Assembly: GCF_000308615.1 (NCBI RefSeq)
Contig: NZ_BAGB01000070.1
Span: 1 to 34,485 of the forward strand
DNA: 34,485 nucleotides
Reading direction: 5' to 3'
From: Nocardia jiangxiensis NBRC 101359
GTDB lineage: Bacteria > Actinomycetota > Actinomycetes > Mycobacteriales > Mycobacteriaceae
In this document: piece by piece, positions 8,368-15,751 of the stretch
Position numbering within the stretch: position 1 is the first letter of the stretch
How the letters are laid out: every line of letters begins with the position of its first letter
The notes under the pieces: model-generated
Database searches by the model: none
What the model was told of the DNA's origin: nothing
Seen by the model: only the letters and a program-made list of their open reading frames with translations
Made by a program: the position numbers and the translations under genes

Positions 8368-9033
8368 TCAGGACAGGATCTGACTCAGGGTGAGATACAA
8401 CACATCTGCCGAGGACTCCCCGTTCGACTCCGGAGATTCGGCGATGCGGACGCTGCGGCCACCGCAATCGGCGGTGTGCAACCAGAGGAATCCCCGATCG
8501 GCCAGATCGAGTGTGCGGGGCAGCGCGGCGGCCAGTTCGGTGGCTTCGGGCCGGTCGTCGAGGCCGATGTGGGCCGCGCGGGCGCGCAGCAGGGGCCAGG
8601 CGGCGGCGAATCCGGGGTGCAGCGGGCGGGCGTCGACCTGCGCCTCGGGAACCCAGGCCAGTTCGGCGCTTTCCATATTCGCCGTGGTCGCCACCGGTTC
8701 GGCGATATCGGCGACGACCGTCGTGTAGATCCAACCGCTGGGTGCGGTCGCGGTGACGCGGCTGCCGCGCACGCGCACCGCGTCCGGTGCGATACCGGCC
8801 TCCTCGTATGCCTCACGCACCGCGGCACTCTCACTGGTCTCGTGCGAATCGCGGGCTCCGCCGGGCAGGGCCCAGGTGCCGCCCTGATGGCTCCACGGCG
8901 CGCGATGCTGCATCAACACCACCGCACCGCCACCGGGCGCGGGCGCGCGGAGCAGGAGCCCGGCGGCACCGAACAATCCCCACTGCCGCGTCCCGTCGGG
9001 GCTGGCCAGAAAGCCGTCTCCGTCACCACGCAT
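8368..9033 (-). CDS. mutT3: Nudix hydrolase, MutT3-like
   Basis: A 221-residue Nudix hydrolase. The complete box (G x5 E x7 REUXEEXGU) runs from Gly59 to Ile81, 'GARDSHETSESAAVREAYEE' followed by AGI. The surrounding 'RGDGDGFLASPDG', 'WSHQGGTWALPGGARDS' and 'WIYTTVVADI' closely match M. tuberculosis MutT3 (Rv0413), which also lies between thiE and the glnX gene. MutT-type enzymes remove oxidised nucleotides such as 8-oxo-dGTP, but the true substrate of this one is not shown by sequence. The ATG at 9033 has GAGG about 8 bases upstream. It converges on thiE, and the 90 bases between them show no obvious hairpin. Confidence 0.92.
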   Translation of the reverse strand: MRGDGDGFLASPDGTRQWGLFGAAGLLLRAPAPGGGAVVLMQHRAPWSHQGGTWALPGGARDSHETSESAAVREAYEEAGIAPDAVRVRGSRVTATAPSGWIYTTVVADIAEPVATTANMESAELAWVPEAQVDARPLHPGFAAAWPLLRARAAHIGLDDRPEATELAAALPRTLDLADRGFLWLHTADCGGRSVRIAESPESNGESSADVLYLTLSQILS

Positions 9034-9193
9034 ACTCGCCTCGTCCCATCCTCGCCCGCGCCGATCGCCCGGTGCTCCGGCCGCTCCGATGTAAAAAAGT
9101 CGGATCGACTGGGCGATACACCCGCGCGACATCGCCACGACCACAATAAGCTCTACCGACACGGCCCTCGTCGGCGATGGAACGGAGGTGACC

Positions 9194-10534
9194 ATGACCC
9201 GGACCGCGCAACCGCGGCTCGACGAGCTGACGCCCCGCGCCGCGGCCGCCGCCGTACGTCGGCAGATCGACGCCACCGATATGCGATCCTTCGCCCGCTC
9301 CTCGCCCGCGAAACTCATTGCCGTCGGCCTGATTCTGCTCGGATTGTGCCTGGTGGCCGGGGCGGTGACCGCGTCGGAGGTGAGCAGCCGCCAGCACGCG
9401 CTGCAATATCTGCTCGACGACGCCGAGCCGGACGCGAATTCCGCTCAGCGCCTGTACACCTCGCTGTCGGTCGCCGACGCCGAGGCGGGCACCGCATTCA
9501 TCTTCGGCGGTCTGGAACCCCAGGACGTCCTGGACGCCTACAACCAGGCGATCGGCGACGCGTCGGCGGAACTGGTCGCCCAGTCCAGCCACGATTCGGC
9601 GGGCGCGAACGATCCCGACGCCGCACTGCGCACCGGAATCGCCACCGAGATGCCGGTGTACACCGAGCTGATCCAGACCGCCCGCACCAACAATCGCCTC
9701 GGCCATCCCGTCGGCGCGGCCTATCTGAGTGAAGCGTCGAATCTGATGCAGACCCGGATGCTGCGGATGGCCCAGGAGTTGCAGGAGCATCGCTCGACGG
9801 CGATCTCGGACACGCAGCGGCGGCATGTGCGTCCGCCGTGGCTGGCCATCATCCTGCCGGTCGTCGCGCTGGCCGCGCTCGTGGTAGCGCAGCTGTATCT
9901 GGCGCGACGCTGGCATCGGGTGCTCAACGCGGGTCTGCTGCTGGCCTCGGGCACGCTGGTGGTGCTGCTGGCGTGGACGGTGACGGCCGGGTCGATCTCG
10001 GCGTTGTCCACCACCGACGGCCGCGACGACGGTGCGGTGCCGACCTCCGAGCTGACCGACAGCCGCATCCTCACCCAGCAGGCGCGTGCCGCGGAAACCC
10101 TGAAACTGGTGCGTCGCGACGACAGCGGCGATTACGACCGCATCTACGACAACGCCACCAGGAAACTCACCGACCTGCTGAGCCACTATCCGCACGGCGC
10201 ACCCGCCTCGGACGACGTCGCCACCGCCCGCGCCGCCCTGGATCGCTGGCGGCAGGCGCATCAGCGGATGACCGACGCACTCGGTCGCGGTGACTTCCCC
10301 GGCGCGGCCACCGTCGCGATCGGCCCCGGCCCCACCGAGGCCACCGCCAGCGTGCAGGCCCTGGACCACGCGCTCGCCGACGGAATCGGCAAGGCCCGCA
10401 ACACATTGCGTAACGACATCTCCGATGCCGCCCGCTCCCTGGATATCCTGTCCCCGGGGGCGTTGACCCTCGCGGTCCTGTCCGCGATGTTCGTGGTGGC
10501 CGGGTTGTGGCCGCGTCTGCGGGAGTATCGATGA
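9194..10534 (+). CDS. glnX: membrane protein GlnX linking GlnH to PknG signalling
   Basis: A 446-residue protein with four likely transmembrane helices, about residues 41-60, 216-236, 244-266 and 422-441. A large extracytoplasmic loop lies between helices 1 and 2 and another between 3 and 4. The long, helical outer loops resemble sensor domains. Its position directly before glnH and pknG matches Rv0412c of M. tuberculosis, named GlnX, which is thought to carry an amino-acid signal from the binding protein GlnH to the kinase PknG. A GTG at 9188 lies within the GGAGG Shine-Dalgarno, so the ATG at 9194 is preferred. The TGA overlaps the ATG of glnH (ATGA). Confidence 0.9.
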   Translation: MTRTAQPRLDELTPRAAAAAVRRQIDATDMRSFARSSPAKLIAVGLILLGLCLVAGAVTASEVSSRQHALQYLLDDAEPDANSAQRLYTSLSVADAEAGTAFIFGGLEPQDVLDAYNQAIGDASAELVAQSSHDSAGANDPDAALRTGIATEMPVYTELIQTARTNNRLGHPVGAAYLSEASNLMQTRMLRMAQELQEHRSTAISDTQRRHVRPPWLAIILPVVALAALVVAQLYLARRWHRVLNAGLLLASGTLVVLLAWTVTAGSISALSTTDGRDDGAVPTSELTDSRILTQQARAAETLKLVRRDDSGDYDRIYDNATRKLTDLLSHYPHGAPASDDVATARAALDRWRQAHQRMTDALGRGDFPGAATVAIGPGPTEATASVQALDHALADGIGKARNTLRNDISDAARSLDILSPGALTLAVLSAMFVVAGLWPRLREYR

Positions 10535-11601
10535 GCGAGTGCGGAAAGTATCGGCCGGGTTCGCGGGCCGATCGAGGCGCGCACCGGTGGACCGGTCTCG
10601 CGATGCTCGGCCGGGCCGGTCGGCGGGCGAACGGGCGGCGGGCGCTGGCCGGGTTGCTCGCGGCGACCGCGTTGCTGGCGACGGGGTGTGCGCAGGGCAC
10701 CACCTCGCCGCGCTCGGATGCGGGGAGCTATACCGAACCCCCGCTTCCCGCGAATGCCGCTGTCGCGCGGACGAATACACCGATCCCGCCGGCGGCCGGG
10801 GCGGGGTGCGGGGATCTCACCGCGAGCCTGAGTCCGAACGGGACGTCGCACGGGCCGGACCTGGACGCGGTTCGCGCTCGGGGGCGGCTGATCGTCGGGT
10901 TGGACCCGGGGAGCAATCTGTTCAGCTTCCGCGATCCGGTCAGCGGCACGCTGGAGGGATTCGACGTCGATATCGCCGGGGAGATCGCGCGGGATCTGTT
11001 CGGTGATCCGCAGCGCGTGGAATACCGGATCCTCGGGTCGGCCGATCGCGAGCGGGCCCTCGAGGACCACACCGTCGACGTGGTGGTCAAGACGATGACG
11101 ATCACCTGCGCGCGCAAACAGCAGGTGGCCTTCTCCGCGCCGTATTTCATGGCGCACCAACGGATTCTGGCGATCAAGAATTCCGGTATCCGGAGTCTGG
11201 CCGATCTGGCGGGTAAGCGGGTGTGCATCGTCACCGGCACCACCTCGCTGGATCAGATCCGGCGCGGCCAGCCCGCCGCATCGATTCTCACCGTGCCCAC
11301 CTGGGCCGACTGCCTGGTGGTACTGCAGCAGCGTCAGGTCGATGCGGTCAGCACCGACAACACGATCCTGGCCGGACTGTCGGTGCAGGACCCGTACTAC
11401 GCCGAGATGGTCGGCGCCGATATCAGCGACGAGCCGTACGGCGTCGGAATCCCCAAGGGCGAGGACGATATGGTGCGCTTCGTCAACGGCACCCTCGACC
11501 GCATCCGCACCGACGGCACCTGGAACCGCCTCTACCAGCGCTGGCTCCAAGCCGCCCTCGGCCCCTCCAGCGGCCCACCCCAACCGGACTACCAGGGCTG
11601 A
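10531..11601 (+). CDS. glnH: solute-binding lipoprotein GlnH
   Basis: A family 3 solute-binding protein of 356 residues. The leader is long, with a basic start, the hydrophobic core 'LAGLLAATALLATG' and the lipobox cysteine at Cys53. The mature part begins with a Pro/Ala-rich linker. The binding domain has the usual 'RARGRLIVGLDPGSNLFSF', 'GTLEGFDVDIAGEIARDLFG', 'MTITCARKQQVAFSAPYF' and 'DGTWNRLYQRWL'. GlnH of this locus binds amino acids such as glutamate, aspartate or asparagine and reports to GlnX and PknG. No transporter permease is nearby, which fits a sensor rather than a transport role. The ATG at 10603 would give a shorter leader and is possible. Its start overlaps the glnX stop. Confidence 0.92.
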   Translation: MSECGKYRPGSRADRGAHRWTGLAMLGRAGRRANGRRALAGLLAATALLATGCAQGTTSPRSDAGSYTEPPLPANAAVARTNTPIPPAAGAGCGDLTASLSPNGTSHGPDLDAVRARGRLIVGLDPGSNLFSFRDPVSGTLEGFDVDIAGEIARDLFGDPQRVEYRILGSADRERALEDHTVDVVVKTMTITCARKQQVAFSAPYFMAHQRILAIKNSGIRSLADLAGKRVCIVTGTTSLDQIRRGQPAASILTVPTWADCLVVLQQRQVDAVSTDNTILAGLSVQDPYYAEMVGADISDEPYGVGIPKGEDDMVRFVNGTLDRIRTDGTWNRLYQRWLQAALGPSSGPPQPDYQG

Positions 11602-11606
11602 TATCG

Positions 11607-14291
11607 ATGTACCGGCCCGACGAAATCAATTCCAGCACAGCAGAACCCACGTCCGAGGAACAACCCCCGACCGCCCGCGCGTCCATCGCCGATCCCGAAC
11701 CCCTTGCTTCAGAAGCCACTGCGCCGACACCGCCCGACTCCCGCGATGCCGAACCCGTTGCGACGCAAGCGGTTGCCGCTACTGCCGCGGCCGCACGACC
11801 GGACACCCACCGCTCCCGCACCGCACAACCGCCTGCCAAGGCGCCTTCGGCCGGTTCTCCGGATACCGCAATTGAATCCGGCACGTCGAACGACGGCCGA
11901 GAATCTCCAGCGACGCAAGCGGTTGCCGCTACTGCTGCGGCTGCACCGCCCACTGGCGCGGGGGACGAGCAACCGGCGACGCGGGCGGTGCTCGTAGGGA
12001 CTTCCGCGGACGGTGGGGTCGGTACCGAGCAGTCTCCGGCGACGCAGGCGGCCGTTGTCGTGGAGGGTTCGGGTGCGCGGGGGCGCAAGGGATCCTCGGG
12101 GAGGGCAGGGGCGGAGGAGACTTCGGGGCAGACTGTGGGGTCCGGGTCTACTGCGCGTAGTAGCGGGCGGACGATTCGTACCCGGCCCAGTGTGCGGCGG
12201 CTGGGGGCGGGGCTGGTGGAGATTCCGGTGGTGCCGCCGATCGATCCGCGGTCCGCGGTGCTCACCGATCCGATGGTGAGCGAGGGGCGGCGGTTCTGCT
12301 GGCGCTGCGGTAAGCCGGTCGGACGCGCGGGGCCGGGACATCCGGCGCAGGCCGCGGGAACGTGTGAAATCTGCAGTGTACCTTATGATTTCCGACCGTT
12401 TCTGCAGTCCGGCGATATGGTCGCCGGGCAGTACGAGATCCAGGGGTGCATCGCGCACGGCGGGCTGGGCTGGATCTATCTGGCCATCGACCGCAACGTC
12501 AATGATCGGTGGGTGGTGCTCAAGGGCCTGCTGCACGGCGGGGACGCCGAGGCGCAGGCGGTCGCGGTCACCGAACGGCGGTATCTGGCCGAGCTGGCGC
12601 ATTCGAGCGTGGTCAAGATCCACAACTTCGTCGAGCATCCGGCACCGGGCGGCACCCCGATCGGATACATCGTCATGGAGTACGTGGGCGGTCGGTCGCT
12701 GCGCGACATGCTCGACATCTACACCCGGCCCGAGCGGATGCCGGTCGCCGAGGCCATCGCCTATCTGCTGGAAATCCTTCCGGCGCTGGAATATCTGCAT
12801 TCCCAGGAGCTGGCCTACAACGATCTCAAACCCGACAACATCATGATCACCGAAGATCAGGTCAAACTGATCGACCTCGGCGCCGTCGCGGTCTTCGAAT
12901 CGTACGGAAACCTGTACGGCACCAGGGGTTTCCAGGCACCGGAGATCGCCCGGACCGGCCCCACCCCGGCCTCGGACAGCTACACCGTCGGCCGCACGCT
13001 GGCCGTACTCACCCTGAACATGCCGACGGACAAGGGCCGTTATCTCGACGGAATCCCCAGCCCGGCAGACGAACCCACGCTGGCCCGGTACGAATTCTTC
13101 CACCGGCTGCTGCTGCGGGCCACCGACCCGGACCCGGACCGCCGCTTCCCCTCCGCGCGCATCATGGCCACCCAGCTCGCGGGGGTCCTGCGCGAAATAC
13201 TCTCGGCCGACACCGGAACCGAACATCCACAACTGTCCACACTGTTCAGCGCGCCCCGGACCAGCTTCGGCACCGAGGAGATACTCGCGCAGACCGACGC
13301 CTACGCCGACGGTCTCGAGCGCAGCAAGAATCTGCGCGCCCGCGATGTCGCCGCGGCACTTCCGGTTCCGCTGATCGATCCGGCGGACCCGTCCGCGGCG
13401 CTACTGGCCGGGACGGTGCATCCCGAACCGCTGCACGCACTCGAGTCGGTCCGCATCGCCCGCGCCCGCGCCGAGGCCGGATCGGCCGAGATGCCCGAAA
13501 CCTTCGAGGTCGAATGCACACTCGCCGAGGTGCGCATCCAACTGGTTCTGGAACGCCCCGAATCGGCCCGGCAGTTGCTGAACCGTCTGGACGAATCCGA
13601 TTGGCGCGTCCAGTGGTACGGGGGCCTGGCCGGACTGCTCGAACAGGACTACGAGCACGCATTCGACCGATTCGACACGGTCCTGCAGGCGCTGCCCGGC
13701 GAGATCGCCCCCAAACTCGCCCTGGCTGCCACCGCTGAACTCGTTCTGCAACAGTGGGATTCGCCGGACCCCGAACAGTGGCGCAGTTACGCCGAGAAGT
13801 TCTACGCGACGGTCTGGCGGACCGATCGCGGCGTGGTCAGCGCCGCATTCGGCCTGGCCCGCCAGCTCGCCGCCGATGGCCGGGTACAGGAGGCCGTCGA
13901 CGCCCTGGACCAGGTCCCGCCGGCCTCACGCCATTACAACGAAGCTCGCCTGACCTCGGCACTGCTGCTGCTCACCGCTGCTCCCGTCGCGGAACTGGAG
14001 GAGGACGCGCTGCACGTCGCCGCCTACCGCGTCGACCAGATCCCGAACGGCGAGCACCGCGCGAACCAGATGCGTGTCCTGGTCCTCGGCACCGCCCTGG
14101 CCTGGCGACAGGCCGGGAACAAACCCAGAAATCCGGACGCCATCCTCTTCGGCGCCCCGTTCACCGAACGCGACCTGCGCAACGGTGCCGAGACCGGCCT
14201 GCGCGGCCTGGCCCGAACCGCTCCCGGCCGCACCCACCGCTACGCCCTGGTCGACCTGGCCAACGCCCTCCGCGCCAAAACCTGGTTCTGA
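11607..14291 (+). CDS. pknG: serine/threonine protein kinase PknG
   Basis: An 894-residue soluble kinase, longer than the 750 residues of M. tuberculosis PknG because the N-terminal tail is about 200 residues. After 'SVRRLGAGLVEIP' comes a rubredoxin-like metal site with Cys231, Cys234, Cys253 and Cys256, then a kinase domain: 'AHGGLGWIYLA', Lys306 in 'VVLKGL', 'YNDLKPDN' with catalytic Asp406, and DLG at 423-425 in place of DFG. A TPR-rich region fills the C-terminal third. PknG phosphorylates GarA/OdhI-type FHA proteins to steer glutamate and 2-oxoglutarate metabolism. It follows glnH after 5 bases, so it is co-transcribed. The tail has repeated ATQAV motifs (separate entry). Confidence 0.96.
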   Translation: MYRPDEINSSTAEPTSEEQPPTARASIADPEPLASEATAPTPPDSRDAEPVATQAVAATAAAARPDTHRSRTAQPPAKAPSAGSPDTAIESGTSNDGRESPATQAVAATAAAAPPTGAGDEQPATRAVLVGTSADGGVGTEQSPATQAAVVVEGSGARGRKGSSGRAGAEETSGQTVGSGSTARSSGRTIRTRPSVRRLGAGLVEIPVVPPIDPRSAVLTDPMVSEGRRFCWRCGKPVGRAGPGHPAQAAGTCEICSVPYDFRPFLQSGDMVAGQYEIQGCIAHGGLGWIYLAIDRNVNDRWVVLKGLLHGGDAEAQAVAVTERRYLAELAHSSVVKIHNFVEHPAPGGTPIGYIVMEYVGGRSLRDMLDIYTRPERMPVAEAIAYLLEILPALEYLHSQELAYNDLKPDNIMITEDQVKLIDLGAVAVFESYGNLYGTRGFQAPEIARTGPTPASDSYTVGRTLAVLTLNMPTDKGRYLDGIPSPADEPTLARYEFFHRLLLRATDPDPDRRFPSARIMATQLAGVLREILSADTGTEHPQLSTLFSAPRTSFGTEEILAQTDAYADGLERSKNLRARDVAAALPVPLIDPADPSAALLAGTVHPEPLHALESVRIARARAEAGSAEMPETFEVECTLAEVRIQLVLERPESARQLLNRLDESDWRVQWYGGLAGLLEQDYEHAFDRFDTVLQALPGEIAPKLALAATAELVLQQWDSPDPEQWRSYAEKFYATVWRTDRGVVSAAFGLARQLAADGRVQEAVDALDQVPPASRHYNEARLTSALLLLTAAPVAELEEDALHVAAYRVDQIPNGEHRANQMRVLVLGTALAWRQAGNKPRNPDAILFGAPFTERDLRNGAETGLRGLARTAPGRTHRYALVDLANALRAKTWF
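11760..11945 (+). repeat. 36-base in-frame direct repeat in the pknG tail
   Basis: Bases 11760-11795 and 11910-11945 are nearly identical (two silent differences) and exactly 150 bases apart. Both encode ATQAVAATAAAA. Two shorter relatives follow near 11976 (ATRAV) and 12039 (ATQAA). The region is Thr/Ala/Pro-rich and probably disordered. Confidence 0.85.
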
Positions 14292-14298
14292 GTCAAAT

Positions 14299-14338
14299 TT
14301 GCCTCCGCTTCGCTCCTGCGGGCCACGGCCCCAGAGTC
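14299..14338 (+). repeat. dispersed post-stop repeat, copy A
   Basis: TTGCCTCCGCTTCGCTCCTG, followed by GCGG and then CGGCCCCAGAGTC, lies 8 bases after the pknG stop codon. A clearly related sequence occurs on the minus strand at 26661-26702, also directly after a stop codon. The shared blocks suggest a small family of intergenic repeats. Confidence 0.45.
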
Positions 14339-14348
14339 GGCCTTATGG

Positions 14349-14354
14349 TCTAAT
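14349..14354 (+). promoter_or_regulatory. candidate -10 box for the SdpB-like locus
   Basis: TCTAAT matches the TATAAT consensus at five of six positions and lies about 28 bases before the first possible start codon of the locus. No convincing -35 box is present at the usual distance. Confidence 0.35.
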
Positions 14355-14367
14355 TGCTCCGGGAGTG

Positions 14368-14382
14368 CGACACGATGTGTCG
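14368..14382 (+). promoter_or_regulatory. 6-bp dyad at the start of the small peptide gene
   Basis: CGACAC (14368-14373) and GTGTCG (14377-14382) are perfect inverted copies with GAT between them. The dyad covers the bases just before the GTG at 14382, so it could be an operator or a translation-blocking hairpin. Confidence 0.35.
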
Positions 14383-14555
14383 TGACCAACAGCGAATTGA
14401 AACCTGTACATGTGGCGAATGCGGCTGTGTATCGAACTGTGTGCGGCGATGTGTTCGTCGTCGTGGAAACGGTTGTGGATTGGAACTACCGAAACCTGGT
14501 GGGCTATCCACGTCAAGCACTGAGGGTGAGTCATCTCGATGTTTCTTGCTCCTGA
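14382..14555 (+). CDS. 57-residue valine-rich peptide upstream of the SdpB-like gene
   Basis: A short frame from a GTG at 14382 to a TGA at 14555 that overlaps the SdpB-like gene by 17 bases. The peptide has a polar start (TNSELKP), a valine-rich segment (about residues 9-32, with Cys21 and 'VFVVVETVVDW'), a tyrosine- and arginine-containing end and Cys56. Base composition supports this frame: by hand count about 56 % G+C in third and about 39 % in second positions, the right order for a coding frame in a GC-rich genome. A competing cysteine-rich frame would have only about 39 % in third positions. No good Shine-Dalgarno precedes the GTG. It may be the peptide substrate of the neighbouring membrane protein, but this is inferred from position only. 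Confidence 0.5.
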   Translation: MTNSELKPVHVANAAVYRTVCGDVFVVVETVVDWNYRNLVGYPRQALRVSHLDVSCS

Positions 14556-15681
14556 AATCGATAGCATTCGAACCAGAATTCTATTGTCAGTAAACAAATT
14601 CGACCACCGCAACCGTTGGTGGGGAACTGGCCGAACCTTATTGGCGTTGGCCTACTGTTCGGTCCTGTTGTTAACGCCTATGAATGCATTGTTGCAGTCG
14701 GTCGCCGGCGTACCCGGTCCTCGATGTGAGGGAGTCCGTGCAGCGTCTGCGCTGTGTATCGGGGATGCTGGTCACTACAATGAATGGCGCAAGTGGACAC
14801 TCATTGCAATATTCCTCTTGGTCGCATCTGGATATCGACCCCGTGTCACTGCGATACTCCATCTATGGGCCACATACTCGTTGGCTGTAGCGATCACGTT
14901 GCCCGACGGCGGCGAAGCTATCGGATTGATAATCTGCGGTCTCATCACTCCCCTGGCGCTGGCTGATAACAGAAGGTGGCACTGGTCGAGGCCACCCGGA
15001 CCACTGCGATCGGACCTGGCATCGATGTCACTCGTGTTCGCCGTCGCTCTTCGTCTCCAACTGGCTTTCGTCTATTTCGATGCAACGATCGCAAAGTTCG
15101 GTAACAGCACATGGGCGGAAGGGACAGCGATCTACTATGTAGTACATGACAGCGGGTTCGGGGACGGTGGGCCATTAAAATCGTTGAATCTCGCAATTTC
15201 GGCCACGGTCTTGGGAACTATTGTCGTCAGTTGGGGTGCTCTTGCCATAGAGTCGGCCGTAGGAACATTGCTGGTTCTTGATCGGTCGCGAAAATTGGCT
15301 CTCATGCTCGACTTGGCGCTTCACGTGGGGATAGCCTTGACGATCGGACTATGGAGTTTTGGGCTCGTAATGATCGGTGGTGCCGTGATAGCGAGCAATC
15401 CGGACCGCGCATATCGGCAAAATCAGGTGCCGGATGGTAAAATTCGAAAGCCAGATGCCGAGCCGGTTCGATTCAGTTGGGGAAATTCCGGTTTTCAATT
15501 ATCAGTGGAGCCAGGGGCGCATTCTCTGAAATTCGTCATGAGGTACCGAGGAATTCGGTTCGATATCGGGCACGCTCAGACGATTGCCAACATCGAGGTA
15601 GGCGAATCGAAGACATTCCTCGTATCCAATGGTTGGATCAACCAGCACCCTTTCAAGTTCCGCGAGATCGGCGGGGTGTAG
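14539..15681 (+). CDS. HTTM-domain, SdpB-like membrane protein with extra C-terminal domain
   Basis: A 380-residue protein with about seven or eight hydrophobic helices over residues 30-295. 'FDHRNRWWGTGRTLLALAY' before the first helix, 'YNEWRKWTLIAIFLLVASG', 'NRRWHWSRP' and 'YFDATIAKFGNSTWAEGTAI' are features of the HTTM family and of SdpB. In Bacillus, SdpB is needed with SdpA to mature the SdpC cannibalism toxin. SdpB-type proteins are otherwise near 320 residues. This one adds about 75 hydrophilic residues (from 'RFSWGNSGFQL') that look beta-rich. Base composition is clearly poorer in GC than the flanks, with TTA codons at 14638, 14671, 15175 and 15499. GAGGGTGAG precedes the ATG. The reaction is unknown. 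Confidence 0.75.
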   Translation: MFLAPEIDSIRTRILLSVNKFDHRNRWWGTGRTLLALAYCSVLLLTPMNALLQSVAGVPGPRCEGVRAASALCIGDAGHYNEWRKWTLIAIFLLVASGYRPRVTAILHLWATYSLAVAITLPDGGEAIGLIICGLITPLALADNRRWHWSRPPGPLRSDLASMSLVFAVALRLQLAFVYFDATIAKFGNSTWAEGTAIYYVVHDSGFGDGGPLKSLNLAISATVLGTIVVSWGALAIESAVGTLLVLDRSRKLALMLDLALHVGIALTIGLWSFGLVMIGGAVIASNPDRAYRQNQVPDGKIRKPDAEPVRFSWGNSGFQLSVEPGAHSLKFVMRYRGIRFDIGHAQTIANIEVGESKTFLVSNGWINQHPFKFREIGGV

Positions 15682-15686
15682 CACGG

Positions 15687-15724
15687 CGGGAAGCGGACGG
15701 CGGCCTGCCACCGCCCCCTTCCCG
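15687..15724 (+). terminator. hairpin between the SdpB-like and ABC ATPase genes
   Basis: CGGGAAG (15687-15693) pairs with CTTCCCG (15718-15724), and the enclosed bases can extend the stem with GGCGG and CCGCC. It starts 5 bases after the SdpB-like stop codon, so it may end or attenuate that transcript. There is no T-run. Confidence 0.45.
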
Positions 15725-15751
15725 TAAGCTACCCTCGGCGAATATCGTTGA

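Noticed and set aside
14292..14381. SdpA-like gene or attachment-site repeat at the left end of the inserted locus
   Set aside because: Only about 90 bases are available and no direct repeat shared with 17862-18009 was found.
14375..14593. Cysteine-rich frame with an ATG and a spaced GGGAG, overlapping the small peptide gene
   Set aside because: It has about ten cysteines and looks attractive, but its third-position GC is only near 39 %, the reverse of a coding frame in this genome. The valine-rich frame fits better. A proteomic test would settle it.
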